A stretch of DNA of 64,000 bases from Marixanthomonas ophiurae (GTDB taxonomy: Bacteria; Bacteroidota; Bacteroidia; Flavobacteriales; Flavobacteriaceae): assembly GCF_003413745.1 (NCBI RefSeq), contig NZ_QVID01000002.1:682001-746000 (forward strand), read 5' to 3'. Below, piece by piece: positions 8,236-15,199 of the stretch. The translations under genes were made by a program, and so were the position numbers. Below the pieces are notes generated by a model. The model was not told the origin of the DNA. It saw only the letters and a program-made list of their open reading frames with translations, and did no database searches. Numbering within the stretch: position 1 is the first letter of the stretch; each line of letters starts with the position of its first letter.

Positions 8236-8270
8236 ATCCTTCAGTGCAAATTTTTAATATACTGAAGGAT
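8236..8270 (-). terminator. Perfect 10-bp inverted repeat, terminator or attenuator
   Basis: ATCCTTCAGT (8236-8245) and ACTGAAGGAT (8261-8270) are exact reverse complements with 15 bases between. On the minus strand the second arm is followed by TTTTTAT, as expected of an intrinsic terminator for the reductase gene ending at 8303. It ends only ~17 bases before the FNT start, so it may also shape FNT expression. Confidence 0.55.
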
Positions 8271-8302
8271 AGTTGATTGTGGTGTTTTGGTTAAACCTAT
8301 TA

Positions 8303-8926
8303 TTAAAGCATAGACTCCAGGTTACTTCTTGAGGTTGATTTACCATAAATTTTCTGATCAGGGTCCATAATCCCCGTATCTTTTAATTCACCAATATAAA
8401 CCGAATCAAAACCAATATCTTCAATTAGTTTTTGAGTTACCTGTTTACTTTCTTCATCTTGAGCAGCAAAAGGTACCGCTAATTTATCAGTTTCTCTAAA
8501 TGCGCGATCTTTTAGGTGATCTGCATAAATAGTATTAAATGCTTTAGCTGTTTTGGCGGTATTGAATTTCATGGCGGTATACTCTGAAGCATTTCGATTA
8601 CTGTCTTTCACTTCTTGCGCCATTTCACCATCGCGCTCAGGATATGGATTTGTAGCATCTATTAATATTTTATCACCATACTCCCCAGCATATAATTCAC
8701 TTAATTCATCAATTGCCTTAAAGGGTGTTGCTAATAAATATACATCAGCGTTAGCTTCCCAAGCTTCATCTAAGCTTACTGCTTTTGAATTTCCCCCAGC
8801 TTCTCGCACTAAATCATTTAACTGTTCTGGATGTCTTGAGGTAAACAATACTTCATGACCAGCTTTGGCCCAGTGTTTCCCTAAATTACCTCCTATGTTT
8901 CCACTTCCTATAACTCCTATTTTCAT
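8303..8926 (-). CDS. NADP-dependent oxidoreductase, F420-dependent reductase (NpdG-like) family
   Basis: This 207-residue protein opens with a textbook dinucleotide-binding loop, KIGVIGSGNIGGNLGKHWAK (G-x-G-x-x-G), followed by FTSRHPEQL. Ser/Arg after the second strand favours NADP(H). Later segments (YLLATPFKAIDEL, ILIDATNPYPERDG, KAFNTIYADHL) match the Rossmann domain of the F420-dependent NADP reductase family, whose members outside F420 producers are poorly characterised. It follows the small hydrophilic protein and nitroreductase genes closely on the same strand, so a redox-stress role is plausible. Confidence 0.8.
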   Translation of the reverse strand: MKIGVIGSGNIGGNLGKHWAKAGHEVLFTSRHPEQLNDLVREAGGNSKAVSLDEAWEANADVYLLATPFKAIDELSELYAGEYGDKILIDATNPYPERDGEMAQEVKDSNRNASEYTAMKFNTAKTAKAFNTIYADHLKDRAFRETDKLAVPFAAQDEESKQVTQKLIEDIGFDSVYIGELKDTGIMDPDQKIYGKSTSRSNLESML

Positions 8927-8954
8927 AATTTTTCTTTTTTTGTTAGTATTTAAT

Positions 8955-9149
8955 TTATTCTTCTTCTTCAGAACTTAGCAATTTATCTACCGACTTTCGA
9001 ACTTCTTTTGTCGTTTTCTTATCGGTATCAGTTGCTTTGAGATTTCCGTCCTTATCAACATTCAACTCTTTATCTGAAGTCCCAAAATTTGAGGACCTTC
9101 GATACTTATCTTGAAAGTCTGCGTGTTTTTTCTCTTTCTTATCACTCAT
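8955..9149 (-). CDS. Small hydrophilic, probably disordered protein (64 aa)
   Basis: ATG 9149 is preceded by AAGGTGATT, a rare good Shine-Dalgarno sequence in this window, and is preferred over a GTG two codons upstream. The product is almost entirely charged and polar (MSDKKEKKHADFQDKYRR at the start, LLSSEEEE at the end), with Lys/Asp/Thr-rich middle and no hydrophobic core. It sits 28 bases upstream of the F420-type reductase and 28 downstream of the nitroreductase. Hydrophilin-like stress proteins look like this, but no family can be assigned. Confidence 0.65.
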   Translation of the reverse strand: MSDKKEKKHADFQDKYRRSSNFGTSDKELNVDKDGNLKATDTDKKTTKEVRKSVDKLLSSEEEE

Positions 9150-9176
9150 AATCACCTTGCATTTAAATTAATTATT

Positions 9177-9782
9177 CTATTTCTGAAAATTTCCATTGAA
9201 GGCAAATTCAGATTGTTTTTTTCGGCTTCGCTCCTTTTTGAGCTCTTGTTTTTTCAAGTCGTCATCTAGAACGTCTGGGTTTCCACCATAATATCCAAAA
9301 GCTGCTGCTGTAGCAACATGATAATTATCAGGGAAGTTAAATTCTTTCTGTGCGCCTTTAAAGTCAATCCCAGCCATTTGGTGTACCGCAATGCCCATGC
9401 TCTGTGCTTGCGTACAAACATTACCCATAAATAGACCTAAATCGTGTAGCGCATGAAAATTTTCATTTTCCCCATTTGGCATGTCTTTTTTAAATGCACA
9501 GGCCCAAAGAACTTGTGCATTGCCTGCCCAGCCTTTGTTAAATTTATGCAGACAATTAAAAATCCTATCGTAGGTTTCGCTGCCCTTAATTCCCCAAACG
9601 ATTCGCCAAGGCTGCTGGTTGCTACTGCTAGGTGCCCATCTACCGGCTTCGAGTAGGGTTTTTACTTGTTCTTCTGAAATATTTTTTTCAGAAAAAACCC
9701 TCGGACTCCATCGTTCTTTTATTAATGGATAAATAGCGTATTCGGTTGGGGTTTCTTTTTCAATTGGTGTAGTCTGACTCAT
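9177..9782 (-). CDS. Nitroreductase family protein
   Basis: The 201-residue product has the FMN-dependent nitroreductase layout. RWSPRVFSEKNI carries the FMN-phosphate-binding Arg region, followed by LEAGRWAPSSSNQQPWRIVW, the strongest family motif, then GMCxxA-type helix GNVCTQAQSMGIAVHQMAG and YHVATAAAFGYYG. It is expected to be a homodimeric NAD(P)H oxidoreductase acting on nitro compounds or quinones in the cytosol. It is the first gene of a three-gene minus-strand operon with the 64-aa protein and the Rossmann reductase. The C-terminus is basic (KKQELKKERSRKKQ). Confidence 0.88.
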   Translation of the reverse strand: MSQTTPIEKETPTEYAIYPLIKERWSPRVFSEKNISEEQVKTLLEAGRWAPSSSNQQPWRIVWGIKGSETYDRIFNCLHKFNKGWAGNAQVLWACAFKKDMPNGENENFHALHDLGLFMGNVCTQAQSMGIAVHQMAGIDFKGAQKEFNFPDNYHVATAAAFGYYGGNPDVLDDDLKKQELKKERSRKKQSEFAFNGNFQK

Positions 9783-9793
9783 GCTTTTTCTTT

Positions 9794-9825
9794 TAAAGAT
9801 AACAGGATTGGCACCAAAACAAAAG
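9794..9825 (-). promoter_or_regulatory. Promoter of the nitroreductase operon
   Basis: On the minus strand CTTTTG (9825-9820) is followed after 18 bases by TATCTTTA (9801-9794), close to the Bacteroidetes -33/-7 pair (TTTG, 19-20 bp, TAnnTTTG). It lies 11 bases before the start codon. The call rests on consensus only. Confidence 0.4.
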
Positions 9826-9867
9826 GCTTTAAAAAAGATTTAACGATAACCAAATCCTTTTAAAGCC
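9825..9867. terminator. Hairpin between nitroreductase and aconitase genes
   Basis: GGCTTTAAAAAAGATTT (9825-9841) pairs with AAATCCTTTTAAAGCC (9852-9867) around a 10-base loop, giving about 15 pairs with one or two mismatches. It overlaps the upstream part of the nitroreductase promoter. It may terminate minus-strand transcription coming from the aconitase gene or be a regulatory palindrome. Confidence 0.4.
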
Positions 9868-9934
9868 TGTTGTTATTATGGTAGGTAATCGATAGCTAAG
9901 CTATAGATAAACTCATTTCATCTATAACTAGTAG

Positions 9935-10013
9935 GTTTCAACCCTTCCGTCCCTAACGGACCACCCCTGCCCGACTCGTCATTCAGGCGGGTTCATTAAA
10001 AAGGAAGTGAAAC
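9935..10013. repeat. Small GC-rich palindromic intergenic element
   Basis: The ends are inverted: GTTTCAACCCTTCC (9935-9948) against GGAAGTGAAAC (10003-10013). Inside are a short hairpin TCCGT-CCCTA-ACGGA and a C-rich/G-rich pair (CCTGCCCGACT with CAGGCGGG). The segment is clearly richer in G and C than its surroundings. It looks like a REP/MITE-type intergenic repeat. Confidence 0.45.
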
Positions 10014-10033
10014 TAAAATTTATTTTAAATAAA

Positions 10034-11998
10034 TTATGCGCCTAACCTTTCTTTAAAGTCATTAATAATACCACCTTTTAGCAATACCCGTATTTGTCTA
10101 TCACTCATACTATGTTTTGTAGGGATTTCTATATTACCGCTTTCTTTTTTAATAGTAACAGTTATGGTATTTCGGTTTTCCACATCTTCCCGTAGGTTTT
10201 TAAACTGAATCATATCCCCTTGTTCAATTTTTTCGTAATCATCATTGTTTTCAAATTCCAATGGTAAGATTCCAAAGTTCACTAGGTTTTGCCAAGCAAT
10301 ACGAGCGTAACTTTTGGCGAGTACAGCTACTTGCCCTAAGTATTTAGGGGCTAAAGCAGCGTGCTCTCGGCTACTTCCCTGCGCATAATTACCACCAGCA
10401 ACTACTATATGACCGCCATATTGATCTTTACTTTTCATTGCGCGGTCGTAAAAAGTGGGATCAATCACCGTGTAACTGTACTTACTTATTTCGGGTAAAT
10501 TACTTCTAAACGGAAGCACTTCGGCTCCTGCCTTTAATATTTCATCAGTCGAAACATTATCACCCATTTTTAATTGCACAGGTACGCTATAGCTATCTTG
10601 AAGGTCTTGAATATGTGGTATTGAAGCAATATTCGGTCCTTTTTTCAATTCAATTTTTGAGGTGTCTTCTGGTGGAGCTACCAACATATCGGTATTTATT
10701 ATATGCAGTTCTCTTGGAGTCCACTTAGGATATTTCATATCGTATAATTTCTCTAAATCTCGTGGGTCGGTTATTTTTCCGGTTAACGCCGAAGCTGCTG
10801 CCGTTTCTGGGCTACATAAGTGTACTTGATCGTCTTTGGTTCCACTTCTATCTGGGAAGTTTCGCGGCATGGTTCGTAAACTTATCGTGCCACTCGCGGG
10901 TGCTTGTCCCATTCCTATACAGCCCATACAACCACTTTGGTGAAACCGGGCACCAGCGGTAATTAAATTTCCGAAGGTTTTATTGTCTATCATATTCTGG
11001 ATAATCTGGCGACTTGTTGGGTTGATATCAAAAGAGACATCTTCATCTGTAGCTTTCCCTTTTACAATGGCTCCTGCAATCCAAAAGTCACGCAATCCAG
11101 GGTTTGCCGAAGATCCAATAACCACCTGACTTATTTTTTTACCAGCCACTTCGCTCACGGGAACTACATTTCCTGGGCTAGTAGGTAAAGCAATTAAAGG
11201 AACTAGCTCATCTAACACAATTTCTTCATGTAAATCGTATTCGCAATCGTCATCGGCTATGATTTCTCGCCAATCATCTTCTCTTTCTTGGCTTTTTAAA
11301 AATCGTTTAGTTTCTATATCACTGGGAAAAACAGTAGTGGTTGCTCCCAATTCTGCTCCCATATTAGCAATCACGTGGCGGTCCATAGCACTTAAATGTT
11401 TGAGCCCTTCGCCATAATATTCAATTATTTTTCCTACTCCTCCTTTTACATCGTGACGGCGGAGCATTTCTAGAATAACATCTTTAGCGCTCACCCAATC
11501 TGGTAGCTTACCCGTTACTTTTACACCCATTATTTTAGGCATTTTAACAAAATAAGGTTGTCCAGCAATGGCTGCTGCAACATCCAATCCTCCAGTACCA
11601 ATGGCCAACATGCCTAGCGAACCTGCAGCACAAGAGTGACTGTCACTACCCACTAAAGTTTTTCCAGGTTTTCCAAAACGTTCCATATGTACAGGGTGGC
11701 TCACTCCATTTCCTGGCCGACTAAACCATAATCCAAACCTTTGTGCAGCACTGTGTAGAAATACGTGGTCATCGGCATTCTTAAAGTCAGTTTGCAGTAA
11801 GTTATGGTCCACATATTGTACAGCTACTTCAGTTTTGGCTCGGTCTAGCTTCATAGCTTCCAATTCTAGTTGTACTAAGGTACCGGTTGCATCTTGTAAA
11901 AGGGCTTGGTCTATTTTTAGACCAATTTCTTTTCCAGGGGTCATCTCCCCTTCAATTAAATGTTCTTTTATCAGTTTTTGTGTTACGTTTAATCCCAT
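10034..11998 (-). CDS. Aconitate hydratase, short (Aquifex-type) form
   Basis: A 654-residue cytosolic enzyme of the aconitase/IPM isomerase superfamily, shorter than the usual 750-900 residue bacterial aconitases. Visible features are SDSHSCAAGSLGMLAIG (residues 118-134), the Fe-S loop SGCMGCIGMG with Cys 357 and 360, and a C-terminal swivel domain with GDNVSTDEILKAG and NYAQGSSREHAALAP. It should interconvert citrate and isocitrate in the TCA cycle. Oddly, the position of the third cluster cysteine (usually G-S-C-T-N) reads VIGSSANPG, with Ser 297. This may be a subfamily trait. The gene stands alone, divergent from terC. Confidence 0.88.
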   Translation of the reverse strand: MGLNVTQKLIKEHLIEGEMTPGKEIGLKIDQALLQDATGTLVQLELEAMKLDRAKTEVAVQYVDHNLLQTDFKNADDHVFLHSAAQRFGLWFSRPGNGVSHPVHMERFGKPGKTLVGSDSHSCAAGSLGMLAIGTGGLDVAAAIAGQPYFVKMPKIMGVKVTGKLPDWVSAKDVILEMLRRHDVKGGVGKIIEYYGEGLKHLSAMDRHVIANMGAELGATTTVFPSDIETKRFLKSQEREDDWREIIADDDCEYDLHEEIVLDELVPLIALPTSPGNVVPVSEVAGKKISQVVIGSSANPGLRDFWIAGAIVKGKATDEDVSFDINPTSRQIIQNMIDNKTFGNLITAGARFHQSGCMGCIGMGQAPASGTISLRTMPRNFPDRSGTKDDQVHLCSPETAAASALTGKITDPRDLEKLYDMKYPKWTPRELHIINTDMLVAPPEDTSKIELKKGPNIASIPHIQDLQDSYSVPVQLKMGDNVSTDEILKAGAEVLPFRSNLPEISKYSYTVIDPTFYDRAMKSKDQYGGHIVVAGGNYAQGSSREHAALAPKYLGQVAVLAKSYARIAWQNLVNFGILPLEFENNDDYEKIEQGDMIQFKNLREDVENRNTITVTIKKESGNIEIPTKHSMSDRQIRVLLKGGIINDFKERLGA

Positions 11999-12179
11999 TG
12001 TTCAAAGTTTTCCATTAAGTTATTAATAATCTATCTTTCTAGAATCGGTTTAACAATAAATTATATTTTCTGCTTAATTAATTCGGCTTTCTTTAATACA
12101 AGAAGCGACAAATTCTAACGATATTTGATGGATTTTAAATTTTAAAGTATTTGAAAACAACTAACAAGCCAACACTTAT

Positions 12180-13136
12180 ATGACCGTTTGGATTATTTTT
12201 ATTGCCGTCATTATTATCTTTTTAGCTCTTGATCTAGGAGTATTTAATCGAAAAGCACACATTATAAAAACCAAAGAAGCTTCTATCTGGACATCCGTCT
12301 GGGTGAGTTTAGCTTTAGCTTTTTCGGGTGTTATTTATTGGCTTTTTAGTAACGGAATGGTTGAAAACCCTACCGGGCTTACCCCAAATACTGCTGTTAT
12401 AAAATACATAACGGGATATTTAATCGAATTATCATTAAGTATTGATAATGTGTTTGTGATTGCCGTTATATTTTCTTCGTTTAAAATTCCTGAAAAATAC
12501 CAGCACCGTGTATTGTTTTGGGGAATTTTAGGCGCAATTGTTTTTAGAGCTTTAATGATCTTTTTTGGGGTGGCTTTAATAAACAAGGTAGACTGGATTG
12601 TTTATGTGTTTGGTGGCTTTTTACTATACACTGCTTTTAAGATGCTAACTTCTAGTGAAGAAAATTTTAACCCCAAGCAATCACCGATGTATCGGTTTCT
12701 TAGAAAGTTGTTTCCAATTACCCATAAAATAGAAGGGGAACAGTTTTTTATAAAACGTATGGGGATTCGAGCCGCTACTCCTCTATTTATAGCATTAATG
12801 GTTATAGAATTAACCGACGTTCTCTTTGCACTAGATAGTATACCAGCAATTTTAGCGATTACTGCAGATCCTTTTATTGTCTTTAGTTCGAATATTTTGG
12901 CTATTCTTGGATTACGATCTATGTATTTTTTAATTTCAAGAATGCTTCAAAAGTTTCGGTATATTAATTATAGTTTAGTTGTTATACTCGCTTTTGTAGG
13001 TGTAAAAATGATTCTTTCTCACCACGTTGAAATACCAGAATGGGTATCGCTGGGTATTATTGTATTGGCCTTGGCAGCAGGAATTATCGCATCGATTTAT
13101 ATACCTTCAGAAAAAGAACCTATTCAAGAGAAATAA
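12180..13136 (+). CDS. TerC/Alx family integral membrane protein
   Basis: A 318-residue protein with about eight to nine hydrophobic helices. The family hallmarks are present: LALDLGVFNRKAH near the N-terminus, LIELSLSIDNVFVIAVIF (residues ~81-98) and VIELTDVLFALDSIPAILA (~211-229), the two acidic repeats thought to bind metal. TerC/Alx proteins act in manganese export or co-translocational metal loading and in tellurite or alkaline stress response. The gene is followed 75 bases later by hpf. Classification is firm; substrate is inferred from family knowledge. Confidence 0.9.
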   Translation: MTVWIIFIAVIIIFLALDLGVFNRKAHIIKTKEASIWTSVWVSLALAFSGVIYWLFSNGMVENPTGLTPNTAVIKYITGYLIELSLSIDNVFVIAVIFSSFKIPEKYQHRVLFWGILGAIVFRALMIFFGVALINKVDWIVYVFGGFLLYTAFKMLTSSEENFNPKQSPMYRFLRKLFPITHKIEGEQFFIKRMGIRAATPLFIALMVIELTDVLFALDSIPAILAITADPFIVFSSNILAILGLRSMYFLISRMLQKFRYINYSLVVILAFVGVKMILSHHVEIPEWVSLGIIVLALAAGIIASIYIPSEKEPIQEK

Positions 13137-13211
13137 TTCACAAAGTATTATTAAATTTTTGGGCTCTCTACCGTTGAATTGTATATTTAAACAACTTAAA
13201 ACAGAAGAGCT

Positions 13212-13514
13212 ATGAACATTAATTTTGAATATGACAACGTAACTGCAAGTGAACGATTAGAAGCCCTTGCTACAGATAAAATAAATAAATTAGTAAATAA
13301 GTATGACTTCATTGTACGAGCAGATGTTTTTTTTGAAGCAGAAAACACTTCAGATGCTGAAACGGGAAGAAAAACAAAAATTCAATTAAGCGCTCCTGGG
13401 CCAAGATTATTCGCTGAAGAAAGCAAGGAAAAGTTTGAGATTTCGTTAGCCGAAGTTATTAATCAATTAGACAGACAGCTTCAGAAGCGAAAAGCAAAAA
13501 TGAAAACACATTAA
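13212..13514 (+). CDS. hpf: Ribosome hibernation promoting factor, short HPF/RaiA family
   Basis: The 100-residue product matches the short HPF/YfiA family: an opening beta strand (MNINFEYDNVTASERLEALA), helix ending NKLVNKYDFI, a beta strand with FFEAENTSD, and a basic C-terminal helix (INQLDRQLQKRKAKMKTH). It binds in the 30S decoding groove and inactivates ribosomes in stationary phase or stress. It lies two bases before the ArsC-like gene and downstream of terC, so it is likely cotranscribed with one or both. Confidence 0.88.
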   Translation: MNINFEYDNVTASERLEALATDKINKLVNKYDFIVRADVFFEAENTSDAETGRKTKIQLSAPGPRLFAEESKEKFEISLAEVINQLDRQLQKRKAKMKTH

Positions 13515-13516
13515 AC

Positions 13517-13975
13517 ATGAAAGAAATGGGAGGAATCGCAAGAGACGATAGACAACTTACATTAATTTATAGCAGTAATACCCGTGTGGGTAAGCACACT
13601 CTAAGCTATTTACAAGGAATAGACGAAAAAATAGAGGCAGTAGATATTTCAAAAGTTAAGGTGACTGGTACCCAATGGGTGGAATTAGCTAAGGCGATGG
13701 GAAAAGAAGTTGGCGATCTCGTCGATAAACGAAAAATGGAAGACAAAGATACCAACACCTCTGAATTTGATACGGACGATTGGATAAAAATACTTCAAAA
13801 CAACAATGAAGTACTTACACAACCTATAGCTATTAATGGAAAAAAAACCGAGCAAATTGAAAACCCACCAGACGTGATGAACTTCTTTGGGGTAGAATCT
13901 GCTGGGATTGAAAAAACAATGCATACCGATAAGCCCAATATAGAACCTAAAACCGAAGATGAAAACTTTAAATAA
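13517..13975 (+). CDS. ArsC/Spx-fold protein lacking the catalytic cysteine
   Basis: This 152-residue protein begins with an ArsC-like thioredoxin-fold segment (QLTLIYSSNTRVGKHTLSYL). It continues with a helix (TGTQWVELAKAMGKEVGDLVDKR) and a strand (VLTQPIAINGKKTEQI) that parallels the R-P-I-V region of ArsC proteins. The position where ArsC and Spx carry Cys (N-P-x-C-S/x-x-C) reads SSNTRVGK, and no cysteine is visible anywhere in the protein, so it cannot act as a thiol reductase. An ~35-residue tail is charged and probably disordered. Its start follows hpf by two bases, suggesting a shared role in stress or ribosome hibernation. Confidence 0.6.
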   Translation: MKEMGGIARDDRQLTLIYSSNTRVGKHTLSYLQGIDEKIEAVDISKVKVTGTQWVELAKAMGKEVGDLVDKRKMEDKDTNTSEFDTDDWIKILQNNNEVLTQPIAINGKKTEQIENPPDVMNFFGVESAGIEKTMHTDKPNIEPKTEDENFK

Positions 13976-13994
13976 TAGGTTTTACACAGCATAA

Positions 13995-14026
13995 AAAAAC
14001 GCGGAATTATATAATTCCGCGTTTTT
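13995..14026. terminator. Bidirectional terminator
   Basis: A perfect palindrome: AAAAACGCGGAATTAT (13995-14010) directly followed by ATAATTCCGCGTTTTT (14011-14026), then TATTTTTA. It sits between convergent genes (ArsC-like on plus, secreted 120-aa protein on minus) and can serve both. Confidence 0.9.
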
Positions 14027-14049
14027 ATTTTTAAATGTGTTTATGAAAA

Positions 14050-14412
14050 TTAATTATCTACTTTTCCGAGTGGTTGAATTCTTTCTTTTAACTTGACATA
14101 CAAATCAAATTGAGGTTTCGTTAGAATATTTCTCATTTCAGCAGATTCTTCCTCTCCTAAACTTAGTATTCTATTTAACTTTTCTCTTCCTTCGTGACTT
14201 TTACGTATATCATCATAGCGAGGCAAAAACTCTTCAATTTTCTTTTTAAAAAGCAATTCCTGTTTTGATGTTAATGCTAATTCAGCATTATATGTTTCAG
14301 TTAAGGCATCTGCTCTTATTTCGTAATTATCATAATCTTTCTGTAAGAAAGGATCTTGGGAAAAGGCTGTAAAGCCAATAAACAATGTAATAAGGACTAA
14401 AAACTTCTTCAT
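14050..14412 (-). CDS. Small secreted helical protein
   Basis: The 120-residue product has a signal peptide (MKKFLVLITLFIGFTAFSQ, cleavage around residue 18-19) and a charged, all-helical mature part containing LTSKQELLFKKKIEEFLPR and NILTKPQFDLYVKLKER. The L-T-x-x-Q-like repeats recall small periplasmic CpxP/Spy-type helical proteins, but the match is weak. It is monocistronic and ends at a shared terminator. A periplasmic stress-related role is possible; function unknown. Confidence 0.7.
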   Translation of the reverse strand: MKKFLVLITLFIGFTAFSQDPFLQKDYDNYEIRADALTETYNAELALTSKQELLFKKKIEEFLPRYDDIRKSHEGREKLNRILSLGEEESAEMRNILTKPQFDLYVKLKERIQPLGKVDN

Positions 14413-14528
14413 CTTGTTAATTTTAATAATAAGGTATATAAAAAAAGACTCCTGCTAAAGAAAACAAACGGCTTTAACTATTTCATTAACAGTGCTTAAC
14501 ATTATTTTACATGAATTTGGTTGGTTTC

Positions 14529-14558
14529 TTGCTCTAAAGAGTAAAATCAGTAGTTTTG
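14529..14558 (+). promoter_or_regulatory. Promoter of rluE with near-leaderless geometry
   Basis: TTG at 14529-14531 and the exact -7 box TAGTTTTG at 14551-14558 are separated by 19 bases, the Bacteroidetes spacing. The box ends four bases before ATG 14563, so transcription would begin at or beside the start codon. Confidence 0.55.
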
Positions 14559-14562
14559 AAGG

Positions 14563-15147
14563 ATGCACGAATTGGAAGACAAACACTATCTTTTATACAA
14601 ACCGTATGGCTATTTAAGTCAGTTTGTAAATAACGGTCCTAAAAAAAATACCAAAAGATTATTAGGTGAATTATATGATTTTGCTGAAGGAACTATGGCG
14701 GTTGGGCGCTTAGATGAAGACTCTGAAGGATTATTATTATTAACAACAGACGGAAAAGTAAGTTATGAAATTTGTAGCGGAGCTATTGAAAAAGAATACT
14801 ACGCTCAAGTAGATGGGATAGTTACTTTAGCAGCTATTGAAAAGCTACAACAGGGTGTTGAAATAGGAAATAGTGGAAGAAAATATAAAACCAAACCTTG
14901 TCATGCTTTTCGTTTAACAGAAGATCCTAATCTACCAAAACGAGCTAAAAAGATTCGTGATAGTCGCCACGGTCCTACTTCTTGGGTTTCGATAACCCTT
15001 ACAGAAGGAAAATTTAGACAAGTTAAGAAAATGACGGCGGCAGTTGGGTTTCCAACACTTCGTTTAGCGAGGGTTCGAATAGGTAATTTAAAAATAGAGA
15101 ATATGCAAGCCGGCGAGGTAATTCCTTCGGAAACTTTAATGGTATAA
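14563..15147 (+). CDS. rluE: rRNA pseudouridine synthase, RluE-like (RsuA family)
   Basis: The 194-residue product lacks the N-terminal S4 domain and starts directly with the catalytic core (HYLLYKPYGYLSQF), as in RluE. The catalytic motif is VGRLDEDSEGLLLLTTDG with the essential Asp, followed by KEYYAQVDG and the C-terminal EGKFRQVKKMTAAVGFPTLRLAR motif. It should isomerise a uridine in 23S rRNA (position 2457 in E. coli numbering). It has its own promoter and a terminator at 15149-15178. Confidence 0.87.
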   Translation: MHELEDKHYLLYKPYGYLSQFVNNGPKKNTKRLLGELYDFAEGTMAVGRLDEDSEGLLLLTTDGKVSYEICSGAIEKEYYAQVDGIVTLAAIEKLQQGVEIGNSGRKYKTKPCHAFRLTEDPNLPKRAKKIRDSRHGPTSWVSITLTEGKFRQVKKMTAAVGFPTLRLARVRIGNLKIENMQAGEVIPSETLMV

Positions 15148-15148
15148 A

Positions 15149-15178
15149 AAAGGCCAAACGAATTTTCATTTGGCCTTT
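15149..15178. terminator. Bidirectional terminator after rluE
   Basis: AAAGGCCAAA (15149-15158) pairs with TTTGGCCTTT (15169-15178) around a 10-base loop, with A- and T-runs on either side. It lies between convergent rluE and the CocE/NonD hydrolase gene. Confidence 0.85.
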
Positions 15179-15199
15179 ATCAATTAAGTTTGTATTAAT

